A stretch of DNA of 64,000 nt from Blastococcus aurantiacus. GTDB taxonomy: Bacteria; Actinomycetota; Actinomycetes; Mycobacteriales; Geodermatophilaceae. This document shows positions 43,070 through 52,919 of the stretch, piece after piece. The notes under the pieces are model-generated. The model saw only the letters and a program-made list of their open reading frames with translations, was not told where the DNA came from and did no database searches. A program made the translations under genes and the position numbers. The first letter of the stretch is position 1. Every line of letters starts with the position of its first letter. Location of the stretch: contig NZ_FNBT01000004.1 in NCBI RefSeq assembly GCF_900102425.1, positions 1-64,000 of the forward strand. Reading direction: 5' to 3'.

Positions 43070-43875
43070 TCAGACCTCCTTCAGAAAGCCTCCGTCCACC
43101 GCGTAGTCCGCGCCGGTCGTGCTGCCCGACCTCGGTGAGACCAGCAGCGCGACGACGTCGGCCACTTCCTGGGGGTCGGCCAGCCGTCCGGAGGACAGGT
43201 GCATCGCCTCGGCTGCCACGTGGTCGAGCACGCTCTCGCGGTCGGTGCCGAAGGCTGTGGCGAGCACGTCCGCCGCGCCCCCCTCGTCGGTCCACCACGG
43301 CGTCCGCACGGGACCGGGGGAGACGGTGTTCACCCGGATCCCCTGCGGCGCGTACTCCTCGGACAGCGCCTTCGTGAGGACGTTGAGGCCCGCCTTGGCC
43401 GCGGCGTAGTCGGCGTTCATGGCCCCGGGCGCTCGGGCGCTGGCCGTCGACACGTTGACGATGGCTCCGCCCCCTCGCTCGAGCATCACGGGAACGACCG
43501 CCGGCACCGCACGGACGGCGGACAGGAGGTTGAACTCGATCATCGAGCGCCAGTCGGCGTCGTCGGGTGCCATGAAGGACAAGCGGGGCAGCGTCGCACC
43601 CGGGGGTGGTCCACCGGCGTTGTTCACCAGGACGTCCACCCCGCCGAAGACCCCCACGGCGGCGGCGATCACGCCGCCCGGTGCATCGGGGTCGGTGAGG
43701 TCGACGACCACGTGGTGCAGGTCCTCGCTCTCGAGGGCGACCAGCTCGGACTGCGTGTGCGGGAGGCGACGACGACCTTCGCACCCTCCCGCAGCAGCGT
43801 CTGCGTCGTCGCCAGGCCGATGCCCCGGCTCCCACCGGTGACCACGGCGACCTTGTCGTGCAGTTCGAGATCCAT
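43070..43875 (-). pseudogene. Frameshifted short-chain dehydrogenase
   Basis: The N-terminus reads [40 protein letters not shown] (start 43875) and then loses frame near the dinucleotide repeat GTGT at 43755-43758. The rest continues in another frame as [28 protein letters not shown]... with NNAGG, STASARAPGAMNADYAAAKAG (Ser/Tyr/Lys site) and a normal C-terminus (TTGADYAVDGGFLKEV). An AC duplication (CGCACACGCAG instead of CGCACGCAG) explains the break. Joined, it is an FabG-like SDR of about 266 residues. It is either a recent pseudogene or a sequencing error; the rest is fully conserved in pattern. Confidence 0.82.
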
Positions 43876-44032
43876 GCCTCGACCGTGCCGGTCCTCGACT
43901 CCGGCCTCCGGCGGTCTTCGGACGTCGCACATGCCACGTCCGGGTCCCGCTGGGGCACCGATCGAGCGGAGTGCGCGACGGCACGGACCGGCCGGTCCCG
44001 GACGCGGCGGCGCGCGTGATGGAGTGAGCGAC

Positions 44033-44833
44033 GTGCAGTTCGTTCCCACCTCCGCTCCCTGGCACCGCTACATCGCCCTCGGCGACTCCTTCACCGAGGG
44101 GCTGAACGACGCCGATCCGACGCGGACCGACGAGTTCCGCGGCTGGGCCGACCGGCTCGCCGAGCACCTGGCGGCGGCGACGGGGGGCGACGTCGAGTAC
44201 GCCAACCTCGCCATCCGCGGGCGGCTGCTGCGACAGGTCGTCGAGGAGCAGGTGCCCGTGGCGCTGGAGGCGCAGCCGGACCTGGTCAGCCTGGTCGCCG
44301 GTGGCAACGACCTCATGCGGCCCGGCGCCGACCCCGACGAGCTCGCCGCGACCCTGGAGGCTGCCGTCGTCCGGTTCCGGAAGGCCGGCGCCGACGTGCT
44401 GCTCGCGACCGGCGTCGACACCCGGAACACCCCGCTCCTGCGTCGGGCCCGCGGCAAGATCGCCGTCTTCAACGCCGATATCTGGGCGATCGCCGCCCGC
44501 ACCGGTGCCGCCGTCCTCGACCAGTGGAGCGCCGACTGGCTGCAGGACTTCCGCCTGTGGGACGCCGACCGCATCCACCTCACGCCCGAGGGGCACCGGC
44601 GCACGGCGCTGGCCGCGGCGACCGCGCTCGGGGTGCCGACCGGGAACGACGAGGAGTGGCGCACCCCGCTTCCGCCGCAGCCGGCGCGCGCGTTCCGGGT
44701 CGCCGTGGCCGAGGAGGCCGCGTGGGTGCGCGGCTACGTCGGGCCCTGGATCGGCCGGCGGCTGCGCGGGACGTCGTCGGGGGACGGGCGGGCACCGAAG
44801 CGTCCGGTGCCCCTGGCCCTCCCGCGGGGCTAG
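44033..44833 (+). CDS. SGNH/GDSL-family hydrolase
   Basis: A 266-residue cytoplasmic esterase-like protein. Block [16 protein letters not shown] (catalytic Ser), block II NLAIRGR (Gly), block [13 protein letters not shown] (Asn) and block [15 protein letters not shown] (Asp-x-x-His) are all present, giving the SGNH residues. Substrate unknown (lipid ester or acetylated sugar are usual). The GTG at 44033 is preferred because GGAG lies eight bases upstream; an in-frame GTG at 44024 is possible. Its stop overlaps the convergent GGDEF-EAL gene by four bases. Confidence 0.87.
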   Translation: MQFVPTSAPWHRYIALGDSFTEGLNDADPTRTDEFRGWADRLAEHLAAATGGDVEYANLAIRGRLLRQVVEEQVPVALEAQPDLVSLVAGGNDLMRPGADPDELAATLEAAVVRFRKAGADVLLATGVDTRNTPLLRRARGKIAVFNADIWAIAARTGAAVLDQWSADWLQDFRLWDADRIHLTPEGHRRTALAAATALGVPTGNDEEWRTPLPPQPARAFRVAVAEEAAWVRGYVGPWIGRRLRGTSSGDGRAPKRPVPLALPRG

Positions 44834-46785
44834 GAGTCCTCGGGTTCGTCGGCGAGGTGGTCGAAGAGCCCGAACTTGCCGGTGTCGTCGGTGGCGAGCA
44901 CGACCCGGCGCGGCGTCCCGGGGAGGGCGGGGCGCGGCTGCGGGACGATCGGGGTCTCCAGCGCGTCGGGGAGCAGCGCGCCGGCGACGTCCTCCGCGGG
45001 GGTGTCGGTGACCTCGCCGATGAGCACGTCGGTCGGGCTGGGCAGCGGTGCGGGCCGGCCGAACGCGAAGCCCTGCGCCATCGCGCAGCCGTGGTCGAGC
45101 AGCCAGGCGGCCTGGTCCAGGTCTTCGATGCCCTCGGCGATCACCTGCAGGCCCATGCCGCGGCCGAGCTGCAGCAGGCCCTGCACGAGCGCGGCGGTCG
45201 CGGGCTCGGCCACGACGTCGGCGACGAACGAGCGGTCGATCTTGAGCGTGTGGATCGGTAGCCGGTGCAGCGCGGTGATGGCCGAATAGCCGGTGCCGAA
45301 GTCGTCCAGCGCGAGGGTCACACCCTGGTCGGTGACGACGGCGACGGAGTGCAGCGTGGCCTCGGCGGCGAAGAGCGCCGTCGACTCGGTGATCTCCAGC
45401 TCCAGCCGCGAGGGCTCGAGACCGGACTCCTCGAGGGCTGCGGCGACCAGCTCGCTGAAACCGTCCTCGGCCAGGTGCCGGGCGGAGACGTTGACGTGCA
45501 CGCGCAGGTCCTCGGGCCAGGTCACGGCGTCGTTGCAGGCGCGCCGCAGCACCCAGGCGCCGAGCTTCGAGGTCAGCCGGTTGTTCTCGGCGGCGTCCAG
45601 GAAGGCGCCCGGCGGCAGCAGGCCGCGGGTCGGGTGCTGCCAGCGGATGAGCGCCTCGTAGCCCAGCAGCGACTCGTCGGCCAGGTGCACGATCGGCTGG
45701 TAGAACAGCCGCAGCTCGTCGTTGTCGAGCGCGTGCCGGAGGTCGACCTCGAGCTGGAGCGCGTCGACGTCGCTGTCGCTCAGGGCGCCCTCGTGCACCT
45801 CGACGCGGGCGCGGCTGCCGTCGGCCTTGGCCTTGGTCAGCGCGCTCTGCGCCTGGCGCAGCAGGTCGTCGGGGGTCATGTCGGAGCCGAGGGTGAGCCC
45901 GACGCTGGCCGACAGGGTGATCTCTCGGTCGACCACCACGAACGGTTCGTCGAGCACGCTGAGCAGCCGCTCGGCCAGCGCCCGCAGGCCCTCCAGGTCT
46001 TCGACGTCCTCGGCGACGACGAGGAACTCGTCGGCCCCCAGGCGCACCGCGGTGTCCTCCACGCGGGTGCTCCACCGCAGCCGGTCGGCGATCTGGCTGA
46101 GCAGCATGTCGCCGGCCTCGTGGCCGAGGGTGTCGTTGACCGCCCGGAAGCGGTCGATGTTGAGGTGCACCAGGCCGACCTGCAGGCCGCGGCGGCGGGA
46201 CAGCGCGACGGCGTGCCGCAGCCGGTCGGTGAGCGCACGACGGTTGGGCAGCCCGGTCAGCGGGTCGGTGAACGCTCGGCGGACCAGGTCGTCCTCGGCC
46301 CGGCGGCGGTCGGTGACGTCGACCAGCGAGAGGACGACGAACTGCGGGGCGCCGTTGTTGTGCCGGACGATCTCGTGGGTCTGCACGACCCATAGCTCGG
46401 TGCCGTCGGAGCGACGCATGCGGCGTTCGCCGTCGAGCAGCAGGTTGGGGTCCAGGGCGGGCTCGCCGGGAGCGGGCGCGAGGCCGAGGTCGGCGACCGG
46501 CGGGTCGTCGGGGTGGGCCAACAGGTCGATGTGCCGACCGGCCAGCTCGTCGGCGCTGCGGCCGGTGAGGGCGCACATGACCGGGTTCGCCACCAGCACG
46601 TGACCGTCGAGGTCGACCAGCGCCTTCGCGATCGGAGCGGAGAGGAAGAGCGCCTGGAACAACTGGCCGCGGTCGGCGAGCAGCGTGTCGATGGCCCGCA
46701 TGCGCTGCCTTGCCGCCGCGTTGGGCGTGCCGGCGGGCTGCCACGGCGTCTCGGCGGGAAGGCTCACCGGGTCAGGGTTACGCAT
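44830..46785 (-). CDS. PAS-GGDEF-EAL cyclic-di-GMP signalling protein
   Basis: A 651-residue cytoplasmic protein: PAS domain (about 35-155, APIAKALVDLDGHVLVANPVMCALTGRSADELAG), GGDEF domain (about 160-330, DPLTGLPNRRALTDRL, NDTLGHEAGD) with a degenerate active site RLGADEF, and EAL domain (about 345-600) with intact motifs YEALIRWQHP, NVSARHL, ELEITES, ALDDFGTGYSA, LKIDRSFV and AEGIED. The GADEF change suggests the cyclase half is weak or regulatory, while the EAL half is likely an active c-di-GMP phosphodiesterase. The start ATG at 46785 is uncertain; no Shine-Dalgarno sequence is visible and a GTG a few codons inside is possible. Confidence 0.9.
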   Translation of the reverse strand: MRNPDPVSLPAETPWQPAGTPNAAARQRMRAIDTLLADRGQLFQALFLSAPIAKALVDLDGHVLVANPVMCALTGRSADELAGRHIDLLAHPDDPPVADLGLAPAPGEPALDPNLLLDGERRMRRSDGTELWVVQTHEIVRHNNGAPQFVVLSLVDVTDRRRAEDDLVRRAFTDPLTGLPNRRALTDRLRHAVALSRRRGLQVGLVHLNIDRFRAVNDTLGHEAGDMLLSQIADRLRWSTRVEDTAVRLGADEFLVVAEDVEDLEGLRALAERLLSVLDEPFVVVDREITLSASVGLTLGSDMTPDDLLRQAQSALTKAKADGSRARVEVHEGALSDSDVDALQLEVDLRHALDNDELRLFYQPIVHLADESLLGYEALIRWQHPTRGLLPPGAFLDAAENNRLTSKLGAWVLRRACNDAVTWPEDLRVHVNVSARHLAEDGFSELVAAALEESGLEPSRLELEITESTALFAAEATLHSVAVVTDQGVTLALDDFGTGYSAITALHRLPIHTLKIDRSFVADVVAEPATAALVQGLLQLGRGMGLQVIAEGIEDLDQAAWLLDHGCAMAQGFAFGRPAPLPSPTDVLIGEVTDTPAEDVAGALLPDALETPIVPQPRPALPGTPRRVVLATDDTGKFGLFDHLADEPEDS

Positions 46786-46960
46786 CGGAGGCGTGAAGTG
46801 ACGGAACTCGTGCACGGAGAGTCGTGATCGTGCCGTCACAGTGCGTGAGAACGTCCGGACGTCCGGCATGATCTGCCGAAGGTGTGCGGTCTCGTCCGGC
46901 AGGTGGGTCCTGTTCGCCGGGCGGCGTCAGTCGTGCCAGAACCGTGGCCCGGTCACGTCC

Positions 46961-47263
46961 TCACTCGCCGACGGTGACGCCGGGGGAGAAGGCGACGTAG
47001 CCGGCGAAGTCGGTGCCGACCCGATCCACGGCCGACGGCTTGAGGTCGGGGTAGCTCCAGGCGCCGTCCGACGTCGTCCCGGACGGGGTGACGACGTCCC
47101 AGTACTGGGCCGCGCCCTTCCACGGACAGGTGTAGGCGGTGGGGCTCTCGGTGAGCGCCCCGTCGACCACCGCGGACGGCGGGAAGTACCAGTTGCCCTC
47201 GATCCGGACGAGGTCGGACTCGGGGGCCTCGGCGACGACGGTGCCGTTGACGGTGGCGCGCAT
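46961..47263 (-). CDS. DUF427 protein
   Basis: A 100-residue protein, MRATVNGTVVAEAPESDLVRIEGNWYFPPSAVVDGALTESPTAYTCPWKGAAQYWDVVTPSG..., with the conserved TxCPWKGxAxYW core of the DUF427 family, whose function is unknown. The ATG at 47263 follows a strong GGAGGAG. It is divergent from the LLM oxidoreductase. The 175 bases between this gene and the GGDEF-EAL start hold a perfect CCGGACGTCCGG palindrome (46855-46866). Confidence 0.9.
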   Translation of the reverse strand: MRATVNGTVVAEAPESDLVRIEGNWYFPPSAVVDGALTESPTAYTCPWKGAAQYWDVVTPSGTTSDGAWSYPDLKPSAVDRVGTDFAGYVAFSPGVTVGE

Positions 47264-47372
47264 GGGATCTCCTCCCGCAGGACCGCTCCATGCGGTCGCT
47301 CCTCGAGGCAACGCCGCCGCGGGCCCGGGTCATCCCGGGAACACGGCGTGGTCGCACGACGCTGAGGGCGGC

Positions 47373-48410
47373 GTGGACAAGAAGATCGGCTTCCTGAACT
47401 TCGGGCACTGGCAGCCCATCCCGGGTTCGCAGGTGCGCACCGGCCGGGACGCCTTGGTGCAGACGGTCGAGCTGGCCGAGGCGGCCGAGGAGATCGGCCT
47501 GGACGGCGCCTACGTGCGGGTGCACCACTTCGCCCGCCAGCTCGCGTCGCCGTTCCCGCTGCTCGCGGCGATGGCCGCCCGCACGTCCCGGATCGAGCTG
47601 GGCACCGGGATCATCGACATGCGCTACGAGAACCCGCTGTACATGGCGGAGGAGGCTGCCGCGGCCGACCTGCTCAGCGACGGCCGGCTGCAGCTCGGCG
47701 TCAGCCGTGGATCACCGGAGACGGCGCTGCGCGGCTCGGAGGCCTTCGGCTACGTGCCCGGCCCGGACAGCGACGACGCCGAACTGGCCCGCCAGAAGAC
47801 CGCACTGTTCCTCGGCGCGATCTCCGGCGACCCGGTCGTGGACGCCGACCCGAAGATGACCGGCGGACGTCCCGGCCGGCTGGCCATCCAGCCGCAGTCA
47901 CCCGGCCTGGCCGACCGCATCTGGTGGGGGTCGGGCACCCGCGCCACGGCCGAGTGGACGGCGCGTCAGGGGATGAACCTGATGAGCTCCACCCTGCTGG
48001 TGGAGGACACCGGCGTGCCCTTCGACGAGCTGCAGGCCGAGCAGATCGCCCGCTTCCGCGCCAGTTGGCGGGAATCCGGGTGGGAGCGCGAGCCCCGGGT
48101 GTCGGTGAGCCGCAGCGTGCTGCCGATCGTCAGCGACCTCGACCGCCAGTACTTCGGCGGCGACCCGGGCGAGGACCAGGTCGGCATCCTCGAGGGCGTG
48201 CGGGCGCGGTTCGGCAAGAGCTACGTGGGCGAGCCCGACCAGCTCGCCGAGGACCTGGCCAAGGACGCTGCCGTCCGCGAGGCCGACAGCCTGCTCCTCA
48301 CGGTGCCCAACATGCTCGGTGTCGAGTACAACGCCCGGTTGCTGCAGACCATCGTCGAGCACGTGGCCCCGGCCATCGGCTGGGTGCACCCGGACCGCCG
48401 CACCGCCTGA
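47373..48410 (+). CDS. LLM-class flavin-dependent oxidoreductase
   Basis: A 345-residue luciferase-like monooxygenase-fold protein: KKIGFLNFGHWQPIPGSQVRTGRDALVQTVELAEAAEEIGLDGAYVRVHHFARQLASPFPLLAAMAARTSRIELGTGIIDMRYENPLYMAEEAAAADLLSDGRLQLGVSRGSPE. This family uses FMN or F420; fbiC in the window makes F420 available, but cofactor choice cannot be read from the sequence. The GTG at 47373 follows GAGGGC weakly. The gene ends with TGA inside an AGAAGGACCCC hairpin element shared with ettA. Confidence 0.85.
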   Translation: MDKKIGFLNFGHWQPIPGSQVRTGRDALVQTVELAEAAEEIGLDGAYVRVHHFARQLASPFPLLAAMAARTSRIELGTGIIDMRYENPLYMAEEAAAADLLSDGRLQLGVSRGSPETALRGSEAFGYVPGPDSDDAELARQKTALFLGAISGDPVVDADPKMTGGRPGRLAIQPQSPGLADRIWWGSGTRATAEWTARQGMNLMSSTLLVEDTGVPFDELQAEQIARFRASWRESGWEREPRVSVSRSVLPIVSDLDRQYFGGDPGEDQVGILEGVRARFGKSYVGEPDQLAEDLAKDAAVREADSLLLTVPNMLGVEYNARLLQTIVEHVAPAIGWVHPDRRTA

Positions 48411-48468
48411 AGAAGGACCCCGTCCTCCCCACCCTTCGCAGGCTCAGGGCGGTGCCCTGGACGGGGCC
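48411..48468 (+). terminator. AGAAGGACCCC-type terminator hairpin
   Basis: Directly after the stop codon comes AGAAGGACC. The outer stem CCCCGTCC (48418-48425) pairs with GGACGGGG (48459-48466), and an inner CACCCT.../AGGGCGGTG stem fills the loop. The same stop-linked arrangement follows ettA at 59921. Confidence 0.8.
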
Positions 48469-48480
48469 ACCAGCGGGTGG

Positions 48481-49362
48481 TCAGCGGAGGTCGAAGCCGA
48501 GGTCGAGCACGGGCGCGCTGTGGGTGAGCGCGCCGACCGCCAGGTAGTCGACGCCGGTCGCCGCCACCTCGGCCGCGCGGGACAGCTCGAGCCCGCCGCT
48601 GGCCTCCAGTCGCACGCCGGTGCCGCGTACCAGGCCGACCGCGGTGCGGGTGTCGGCGGTGGAGAAGTTGTCCAGCAGCACCAGCTCGACACCGGCCGCG
48701 ATCGCCTCCCGCACCTGGTCGAGCGTGTCGCACTCGACTTCGAGCGGGATGTCCGGCGCCGTCGTCCGCACCGCTGCGACCGCCGCCGCGATGCCCCCCG
48801 CGGCAGCGACGTGGTTGTCCTTGACCAGGGCCGCATCGCCCAGTGCCATCCGGTGGTTGACCCCGCCGCCGCAGCGCACCGCGTACTTCTCCAGCGCCCG
48901 CAGGCCGGGCGTCGTCTTCCGGGTGTCGCGGACGGCCGCCCCGGTGCCCTCGATCGCGTCGGCCCATTGCCGGGTGAGCGAGGCGATGCCCGAGAGGTGG
49001 CAGACCAGGTTGAGGGCGGTCCGCTCGGCGGTGAGGAGCGACCGCGTGGGGCCGGTGACGGTGAGGACCGGCAGCCCCGGCTCGGTCGCCGCGCCGTCGG
49101 CCTCGTGCACGAGGACCTCGACCGCCGCGCCACCGACCAGGTCGAAGACGGCGGCGGCAACGTGCACCCCGGCGAGGACGCCGACGCTGCGCGGGGTCAC
49201 GTCACCGGTGGCGACGGTGCCGGCCGGCACCGTGGACTCCGTCGTGACGTCCGGGCCGAACGCGAGGTCCTCGTCGAGGGCGGTGCGGATGATCCGCTCG
49301 ACGGCGACCGGGTCCAGACCGTCGGCCTGCAGCGCCGCGGCCAGCTGGGGGCGCACGCTCAT
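48481..49362 (-). CDS. nadC: Nicotinate-nucleotide pyrophosphorylase
   Basis: A 293-residue quinolinate phosphoribosyltransferase: ALDEDLAFGPDVTTEST, ERTALNLVCHLSGIASLTRQW, RDTRKTTPGLRALEKYAVRCGGGVNHRMALGDAALVKDNH (substrate and PRPP contacts) and LEVECDTLDQVREAI, ELVLLDNFSTADTR, LEASGGL. It converts quinolinate and PRPP to nicotinate mononucleotide, releasing CO2 and PPi. The ATG at 49362 overlaps the nadB stop (ATGA), so it is the third gene of the nadABC operon and likely controlled by NrtR. No paralog is present in the window. Confidence 0.96.
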   Translation of the reverse strand: MSVRPQLAAALQADGLDPVAVERIIRTALDEDLAFGPDVTTESTVPAGTVATGDVTPRSVGVLAGVHVAAAVFDLVGGAAVEVLVHEADGAATEPGLPVLTVTGPTRSLLTAERTALNLVCHLSGIASLTRQWADAIEGTGAAVRDTRKTTPGLRALEKYAVRCGGGVNHRMALGDAALVKDNHVAAAGGIAAAVAAVRTTAPDIPLEVECDTLDQVREAIAAGVELVLLDNFSTADTRTAVGLVRGTGVRLEASGGLELSRAAEVAATGVDYLAVGALTHSAPVLDLGFDLR

Positions 49363-51044
49363 GCGACCACCTGCTCGTCGGCGCCGGCCTGGACCGGCAC
49401 GGTGCGGGTGCGCAGGTGGCCGGTGCGGTCGAGCCGGTGCACCAGCCGCACCTGCCACTCCGGCCGGGTCTCGGGGACGTCGAGGCGCCGGTGGCAGCCC
49501 CGGCTCTCGGTGCGGGCGAGCGCGGCCGACGCGAGCAGGGTCGCCACCGTGTGCAGCGCCGTGACCTCGACCGCGGCCACGTCGAGCGGCGCGGCGCTCC
49601 GGTCGACGGCGGCGAGGGTCCGCACCAGCGCCGTCAGCCCCTCGGCGTCGCGGAGGACGCCGGCGTGCCGGGTGGTGGCCGCGGTGACCGCCGCGCGCGC
49701 CGCCGGGTCCACCGCGCCGGAGCCGGATGCGGGTGCGACGACCTCGGTGGGGGCAGGCAGGTCGGTGGCCAGCAGCTCGGCGCAGCGGCGGGCGGCGACG
49801 AGCCCCTCGGTGATCGAGTTCGAGGCAAGCCGGTTGGCGCCCTGGACGCCGGTGCACGCGACCTCGCCGACCGCGTAGAGGCCGGTCACGCTCGTGCGGC
49901 CGTCGAGGTCGGCGAGCACCCCGCCGCAGACGTAGTGGGCGGCCGGCACGACCGGCACCGGCTCGTGCGCCAGGTCCAGCCCGGCGTCACGGCAGGCCCG
50001 GACGATCCCGGGGAAGCGGCCCTCGAGGAAGTCCGCGCCGAGGTGCCGGGCGTCGAGGAAGACGTGGTCGGCGCCGGTCGAGCGCAGGGAGGCGGCGATG
50101 GTCGCCGAGACGACGTCGCGCGGGGCCAGGTCGGCGAGCGGGTGGGCGCCGGCCATGATCCGGTTCCCCTCGCCGTCGACCAGCACGGCGCCCTCACCCC
50201 GCACCGCCTCGGAGACCAGCGGCTGCTGCCCGCGGGCGCCGGCGCCGGTCCACAGCGCCGTCGGGTGAAACTGCACCAGCTCGACGTCGGCCACCTCGGC
50301 CCCGGCGCGCAGCGCGAGGGCCAGCCCGTCGCCGGTGGCCCCGGCGGGGTTGGTGGTGGCGGTGAACACCTGACCGAAGCCGCCGGTGGCCAGCACCACG
50401 GCACGGGCGCGCACGTCGGTGACGTCGAGCAGTGCGCCGCCGTCCCCGATGCGCGCGGTGCGCAGCCCACCGACCCGTCCGTCGGCCGTGAGCAGCGCGT
50501 CGAGGGCGACGGTGTGCTCGAGCACCGCGATGCCGCGGTCCCGGAGCGCCCCGGCGAGCGTCCGGGTGACCTCGGCACCGCTGGCGTCGCCTCCGGCGTG
50601 CACGATGCGGTCGCGGCTGTGCCCGCCCTCGCGGGTCAGCGCGGGCCGGCCGTCGGCGTCGAGGTCGAGGCGGGCGCCGAGTTTCTGGAGCTGCGCGATC
50701 GCGTCCGGCGCCTCGGCCACGAGCTCGCGGACGGCGGACTCGTCGCAGAGCCCGGCACCGGCGACGAGCGTGTCCCGCACGTGCAGCTCGGCGTCGTCGT
50801 CGGCACCGAGGACGGCGGCGAGGCCGCCCTGGGCCCACGGCGTGCTGCCCGCGCCCAGCTCGCCCTTGGTGACGACGGTGACCGTGCGCCCGGCCTCGGC
50901 CAGGGCGACGGCGGTCATCAGTCCCGCGGCGCCGCTGCCCACGACGACGACGTCGGTGACCTGCTCGCGTTCCGCATCCGGCAGCGGCAGCGCGGCGACG
51001 ACGGTGGGCGCCAGGCTGGCGACCCGGTTGCGCACCTCACTCAC
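49359..51044 (-). CDS. nadB: L-aspartate oxidase
   Basis: A 561-residue flavoprotein: FAD-binding [22 protein letters not shown], substrate-site [20 protein letters not shown]-like [78 protein letters not shown], and the C-terminal helical domain. It oxidises L-aspartate to iminoaspartate for NadA. The start is placed at the GTG at 51044, which overlaps the nadA end by eight bases; the longer frame (51071) would overlap nadA more. A GTG at 51035, just after the nadA stop, is also possible. Confidence 0.96.
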   Translation of the reverse strand: MSEVRNRVASLAPTVVAALPLPDAEREQVTDVVVVGSGAAGLMTAVALAEAGRTVTVVTKGELGAGSTPWAQGGLAAVLGADDDAELHVRDTLVAGAGLCDESAVRELVAEAPDAIAQLQKLGARLDLDADGRPALTREGGHSRDRIVHAGGDASGAEVTRTLAGALRDRGIAVLEHTVALDALLTADGRVGGLRTARIGDGGALLDVTDVRARAVVLATGGFGQVFTATTNPAGATGDGLALALRAGAEVADVELVQFHPTALWTGAGARGQQPLVSEAVRGEGAVLVDGEGNRIMAGAHPLADLAPRDVVSATIAASLRSTGADHVFLDARHLGADFLEGRFPGIVRACRDAGLDLAHEPVPVVPAAHYVCGGVLADLDGRTSVTGLYAVGEVACTGVQGANRLASNSITEGLVAARRCAELLATDLPAPTEVVAPASGSGAVDPAARAAVTAATTRHAGVLRDAEGLTALVRTLAAVDRSAAPLDVAAVEVTALHTVATLLASAALARTESRGCHRRLDVPETRPEWQVRLVHRLDRTGHLRTRTVPVQAGADEQVVA

Positions 51045-52050
51045 CGACCGGCGACGGCGTGCCGATGGCAACCATGGCCTCGACCGCGGCGCGGGCCCGC
51101 GCGGCCACCTGCGGGTCGACGGTGACCTCGTCGCGGCCCTCGCGAAGGGCGCGCAGCAGCTTCTCCGGCGTCGACATCTTCATGTAGGGGCAGGCGGCGC
51201 GGGAGTTGACCGGCTCGAACGCGGTCGTCGGGTTGGCCTGCCGGAGCTGGTGCAGCATGCCGATCTCGGTGGCGACGAGCACGCGCTTCGCCGTCGTCCT
51301 CCGGGCCTCGTCGAGCATGCCGCCGGTGGAGAGGATGTGCACCCGCTCGCTGGGCAGCTGGCCGTCGGACACCATCCACAGCGCGCTCGTGGCGCAGCCG
51401 CACTCGGGGTGCACCAGCAGCTCGGCGTCCGGAGCGGCCTCGACGCTGGCGCGCAGGTCGGTGGGGGAGATGCCGGCGTGCACGTGGCACTCGCCCATCC
51501 AGATGCGCATGTTCTGCCGGCCGGTGACGCGCTGGACGTGCGCGCCGAGGAACTGGTCGGGCAGGAAGAGGATCTCGCGGTCGGCCGGGATCGACTCGAC
51601 GACCTCGACGGCGTTGGACGAGGTGCAGCAGATGTCGGTCTCGCCCTTCACCTCGGCGGAGGTGTTGACGTAGGAGACGACGACGGCGCCGGGGTGCTCG
51701 GCCTTCCACGCGCGCAGCTGGTCGGCGGTGATGGTGTCGGCCAGCGAGCAGCCGGCGTTCGCGTCCGGCACGAGGACGGTCTTCTCGGGCGCGAGGATCT
51801 TCGCCGTCTCGGCCATGAAGTGGACGCCGGCGAACAGGATCGTGCTCGCCTCGCTGGCGGCCGCGAGGCGGGACAGCGCGAGCGAGTCGCCCACGTGGTC
51901 GGCGACGTCCTGGACCTCGGGCGCCTGGTAGTTGTGCGCCAGGATCACGACGTCCTTCTCGCGGGCGAGCCGGCGCACCTCGTCGCGCCAGTCCTGCCAC
52001 TGGGCGGGGGTCCAGCCGGCTGCGGTGGGGGCGGGGAGCGTCGCGGTCAC
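51037..52050 (-). CDS. nadA: Quinolinate synthase
   Basis: A 337-residue [4Fe-4S] protein: [101 protein letters not shown] and [20 protein letters not shown], with the three cluster cysteines in the second, fourth and last of these conserved regions. It condenses iminoaspartate with dihydroxyacetone phosphate to quinolinate. GTG at 52050 is preferred because GGAGG ends just before it; the ATG at 52062 lies within that site. Divergent from nrtR, it begins the nadABC operon. Confidence 0.96.
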   Translation of the reverse strand: MTATLPAPTAAGWTPAQWQDWRDEVRRLAREKDVVILAHNYQAPEVQDVADHVGDSLALSRLAAASEASTILFAGVHFMAETAKILAPEKTVLVPDANAGCSLADTITADQLRAWKAEHPGAVVVSYVNTSAEVKGETDICCTSSNAVEVVESIPADREILFLPDQFLGAHVQRVTGRQNMRIWMGECHVHAGISPTDLRASVEAAPDAELLVHPECGCATSALWMVSDGQLPSERVHILSTGGMLDEARRTTAKRVLVATEIGMLHQLRQANPTTAFEPVNSRAACPYMKMSTPEKLLRALREGRDEVTVDPQVAARARAAVEAMVAIGTPSPVGE

Positions 52051-52069
52051 GGGGACCTCCATGCGAGTG

Positions 52070-52114
52070 GGTTTCTGACTATCAGGCGAAAACCTCGTGG
52101 GAAGACCCTAGCAT
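52070..52114. promoter_or_regulatory. Putative NrtR operator and nrtR promoter
   Basis: Between nadA and nrtR lies GGTTT...AAACC (52070-52094) enclosing CTGACTATCAG (52076-52086), an imperfect dyad that may bind NrtR. TAGCAT (52109-52114) is seven bases from the nrtR ATG, a leaderless -10. The match to a known NrtR site is not verified. Confidence 0.5.
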
Positions 52115-52121
52115 TCCCGGC

Positions 52122-52862
52122 ATGGGTTCCGTGTGGTCGTCGCCGGAGCGCCCGGCCTACCCGCACCAGGCGCTGGCGGTGGTGCTCCAGGTCCGGGCGC
52201 GGCGGCTGCACGCGATGCTCTGGGAGCGGCCGAACGAGCCCTTCGCCGGCGCCTGGGCGCTGCCGGGCGGTCCGCTGCTGGCCGACGAGACGCTCGGCGC
52301 CTCGGTGGCCCGCCAGCTGACGGCGAAGGTCGAGGTGTCCCACCTCGGCCACCTCGAGCAGCTGGAGACCCGCAGCGACCCCGGCCGCGATCCCCGCGGT
52401 CGGACGGTGGCCACCGCCTACCTGGGGCTCATCCCGACCCACGTCGACCCGGCGCTGCCCGACGACACCGCCTGGCACCCGGTCGACGACCTGCCGACGA
52501 CGGCGTTCGACCACGGCTCGATCGTGCGGTCGGCGCTGGTCAGGCTGCGGTCGAAGCTCTCCTACACGAACGTCGGGTTCGCGCTGGCGCCGCCGGAGTT
52601 CACCGTCGCCGAGCTGCGCGAGCTCTACGTGGCCGCGCTGGGCTACGACGTCACCGCCACGAACCTGCAGCGGGTGCTGCTCCGGCGGGGGGTGCTGGAG
52701 CCGACGGGGGAGCAGGCGCCGCCCGGTCGCGCGGGTGGCCGGCCGGCGGCGCTCTACCGCTTCGTGACGCCGGAGCTGTCGGTCACCGATCCCTTCGCGG
52801 TGTTCCGCCCGCCGTCCCGGAGGCCGGGAAGCGAGGGACGGCGCGGCGGACTCGAGGGGTGA
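52122..52862 (+). CDS. nrtR: NrtR, Nudix-related regulator of NAD synthesis
   Basis: A 246-residue protein with an N-terminal Nudix domain and a C-terminal winged-helix domain (TVAELRELYVAALGYDVTATNLQRVLLRRGVLEPTG). The Nudix box is degenerate (LPGGPLLADETLGASVARQLTAKVEV): the catalytic REUxEE glutamates are replaced, as in NrtR repressors, which sense ADP-ribose rather than hydrolyse it. It is divergent from nadABC, its classical target. The ATG at 52122 is seven bases after TAGCAT without a Shine-Dalgarno sequence. The C-terminal 25 residues are a disordered Arg/Gly/Ser tail. Confidence 0.93.
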   Translation: MGSVWSSPERPAYPHQALAVVLQVRARRLHAMLWERPNEPFAGAWALPGGPLLADETLGASVARQLTAKVEVSHLGHLEQLETRSDPGRDPRGRTVATAYLGLIPTHVDPALPDDTAWHPVDDLPTTAFDHGSIVRSALVRLRSKLSYTNVGFALAPPEFTVAELRELYVAALGYDVTATNLQRVLLRRGVLEPTGEQAPPGRAGGRPAALYRFVTPELSVTDPFAVFRPPSRRPGSEGRRGGLEG

Positions 52863-52919
52863 CGGGGCGCCCGCGACGCCGCCCTCCTGGCGGGGCGGGG
52901 TCGAACGGGACGGTCACCG

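Noticed and set aside
43876..46744. Long minus-strand frame beyond the SDR start continuing to 46744
   Set aside because: It overlaps the real GGDEF-EAL gene in another frame and is Arg/Pro/Gly-rich. Only its terminal part (43070-43760) is genuine SDR sequence.
46855..46866. CCGGACGTCCGG palindrome in the gap before DUF427
   Set aside because: Twelve-base GC palindromes are expected by chance in DNA of this composition, and its position fits no promoter I can see.
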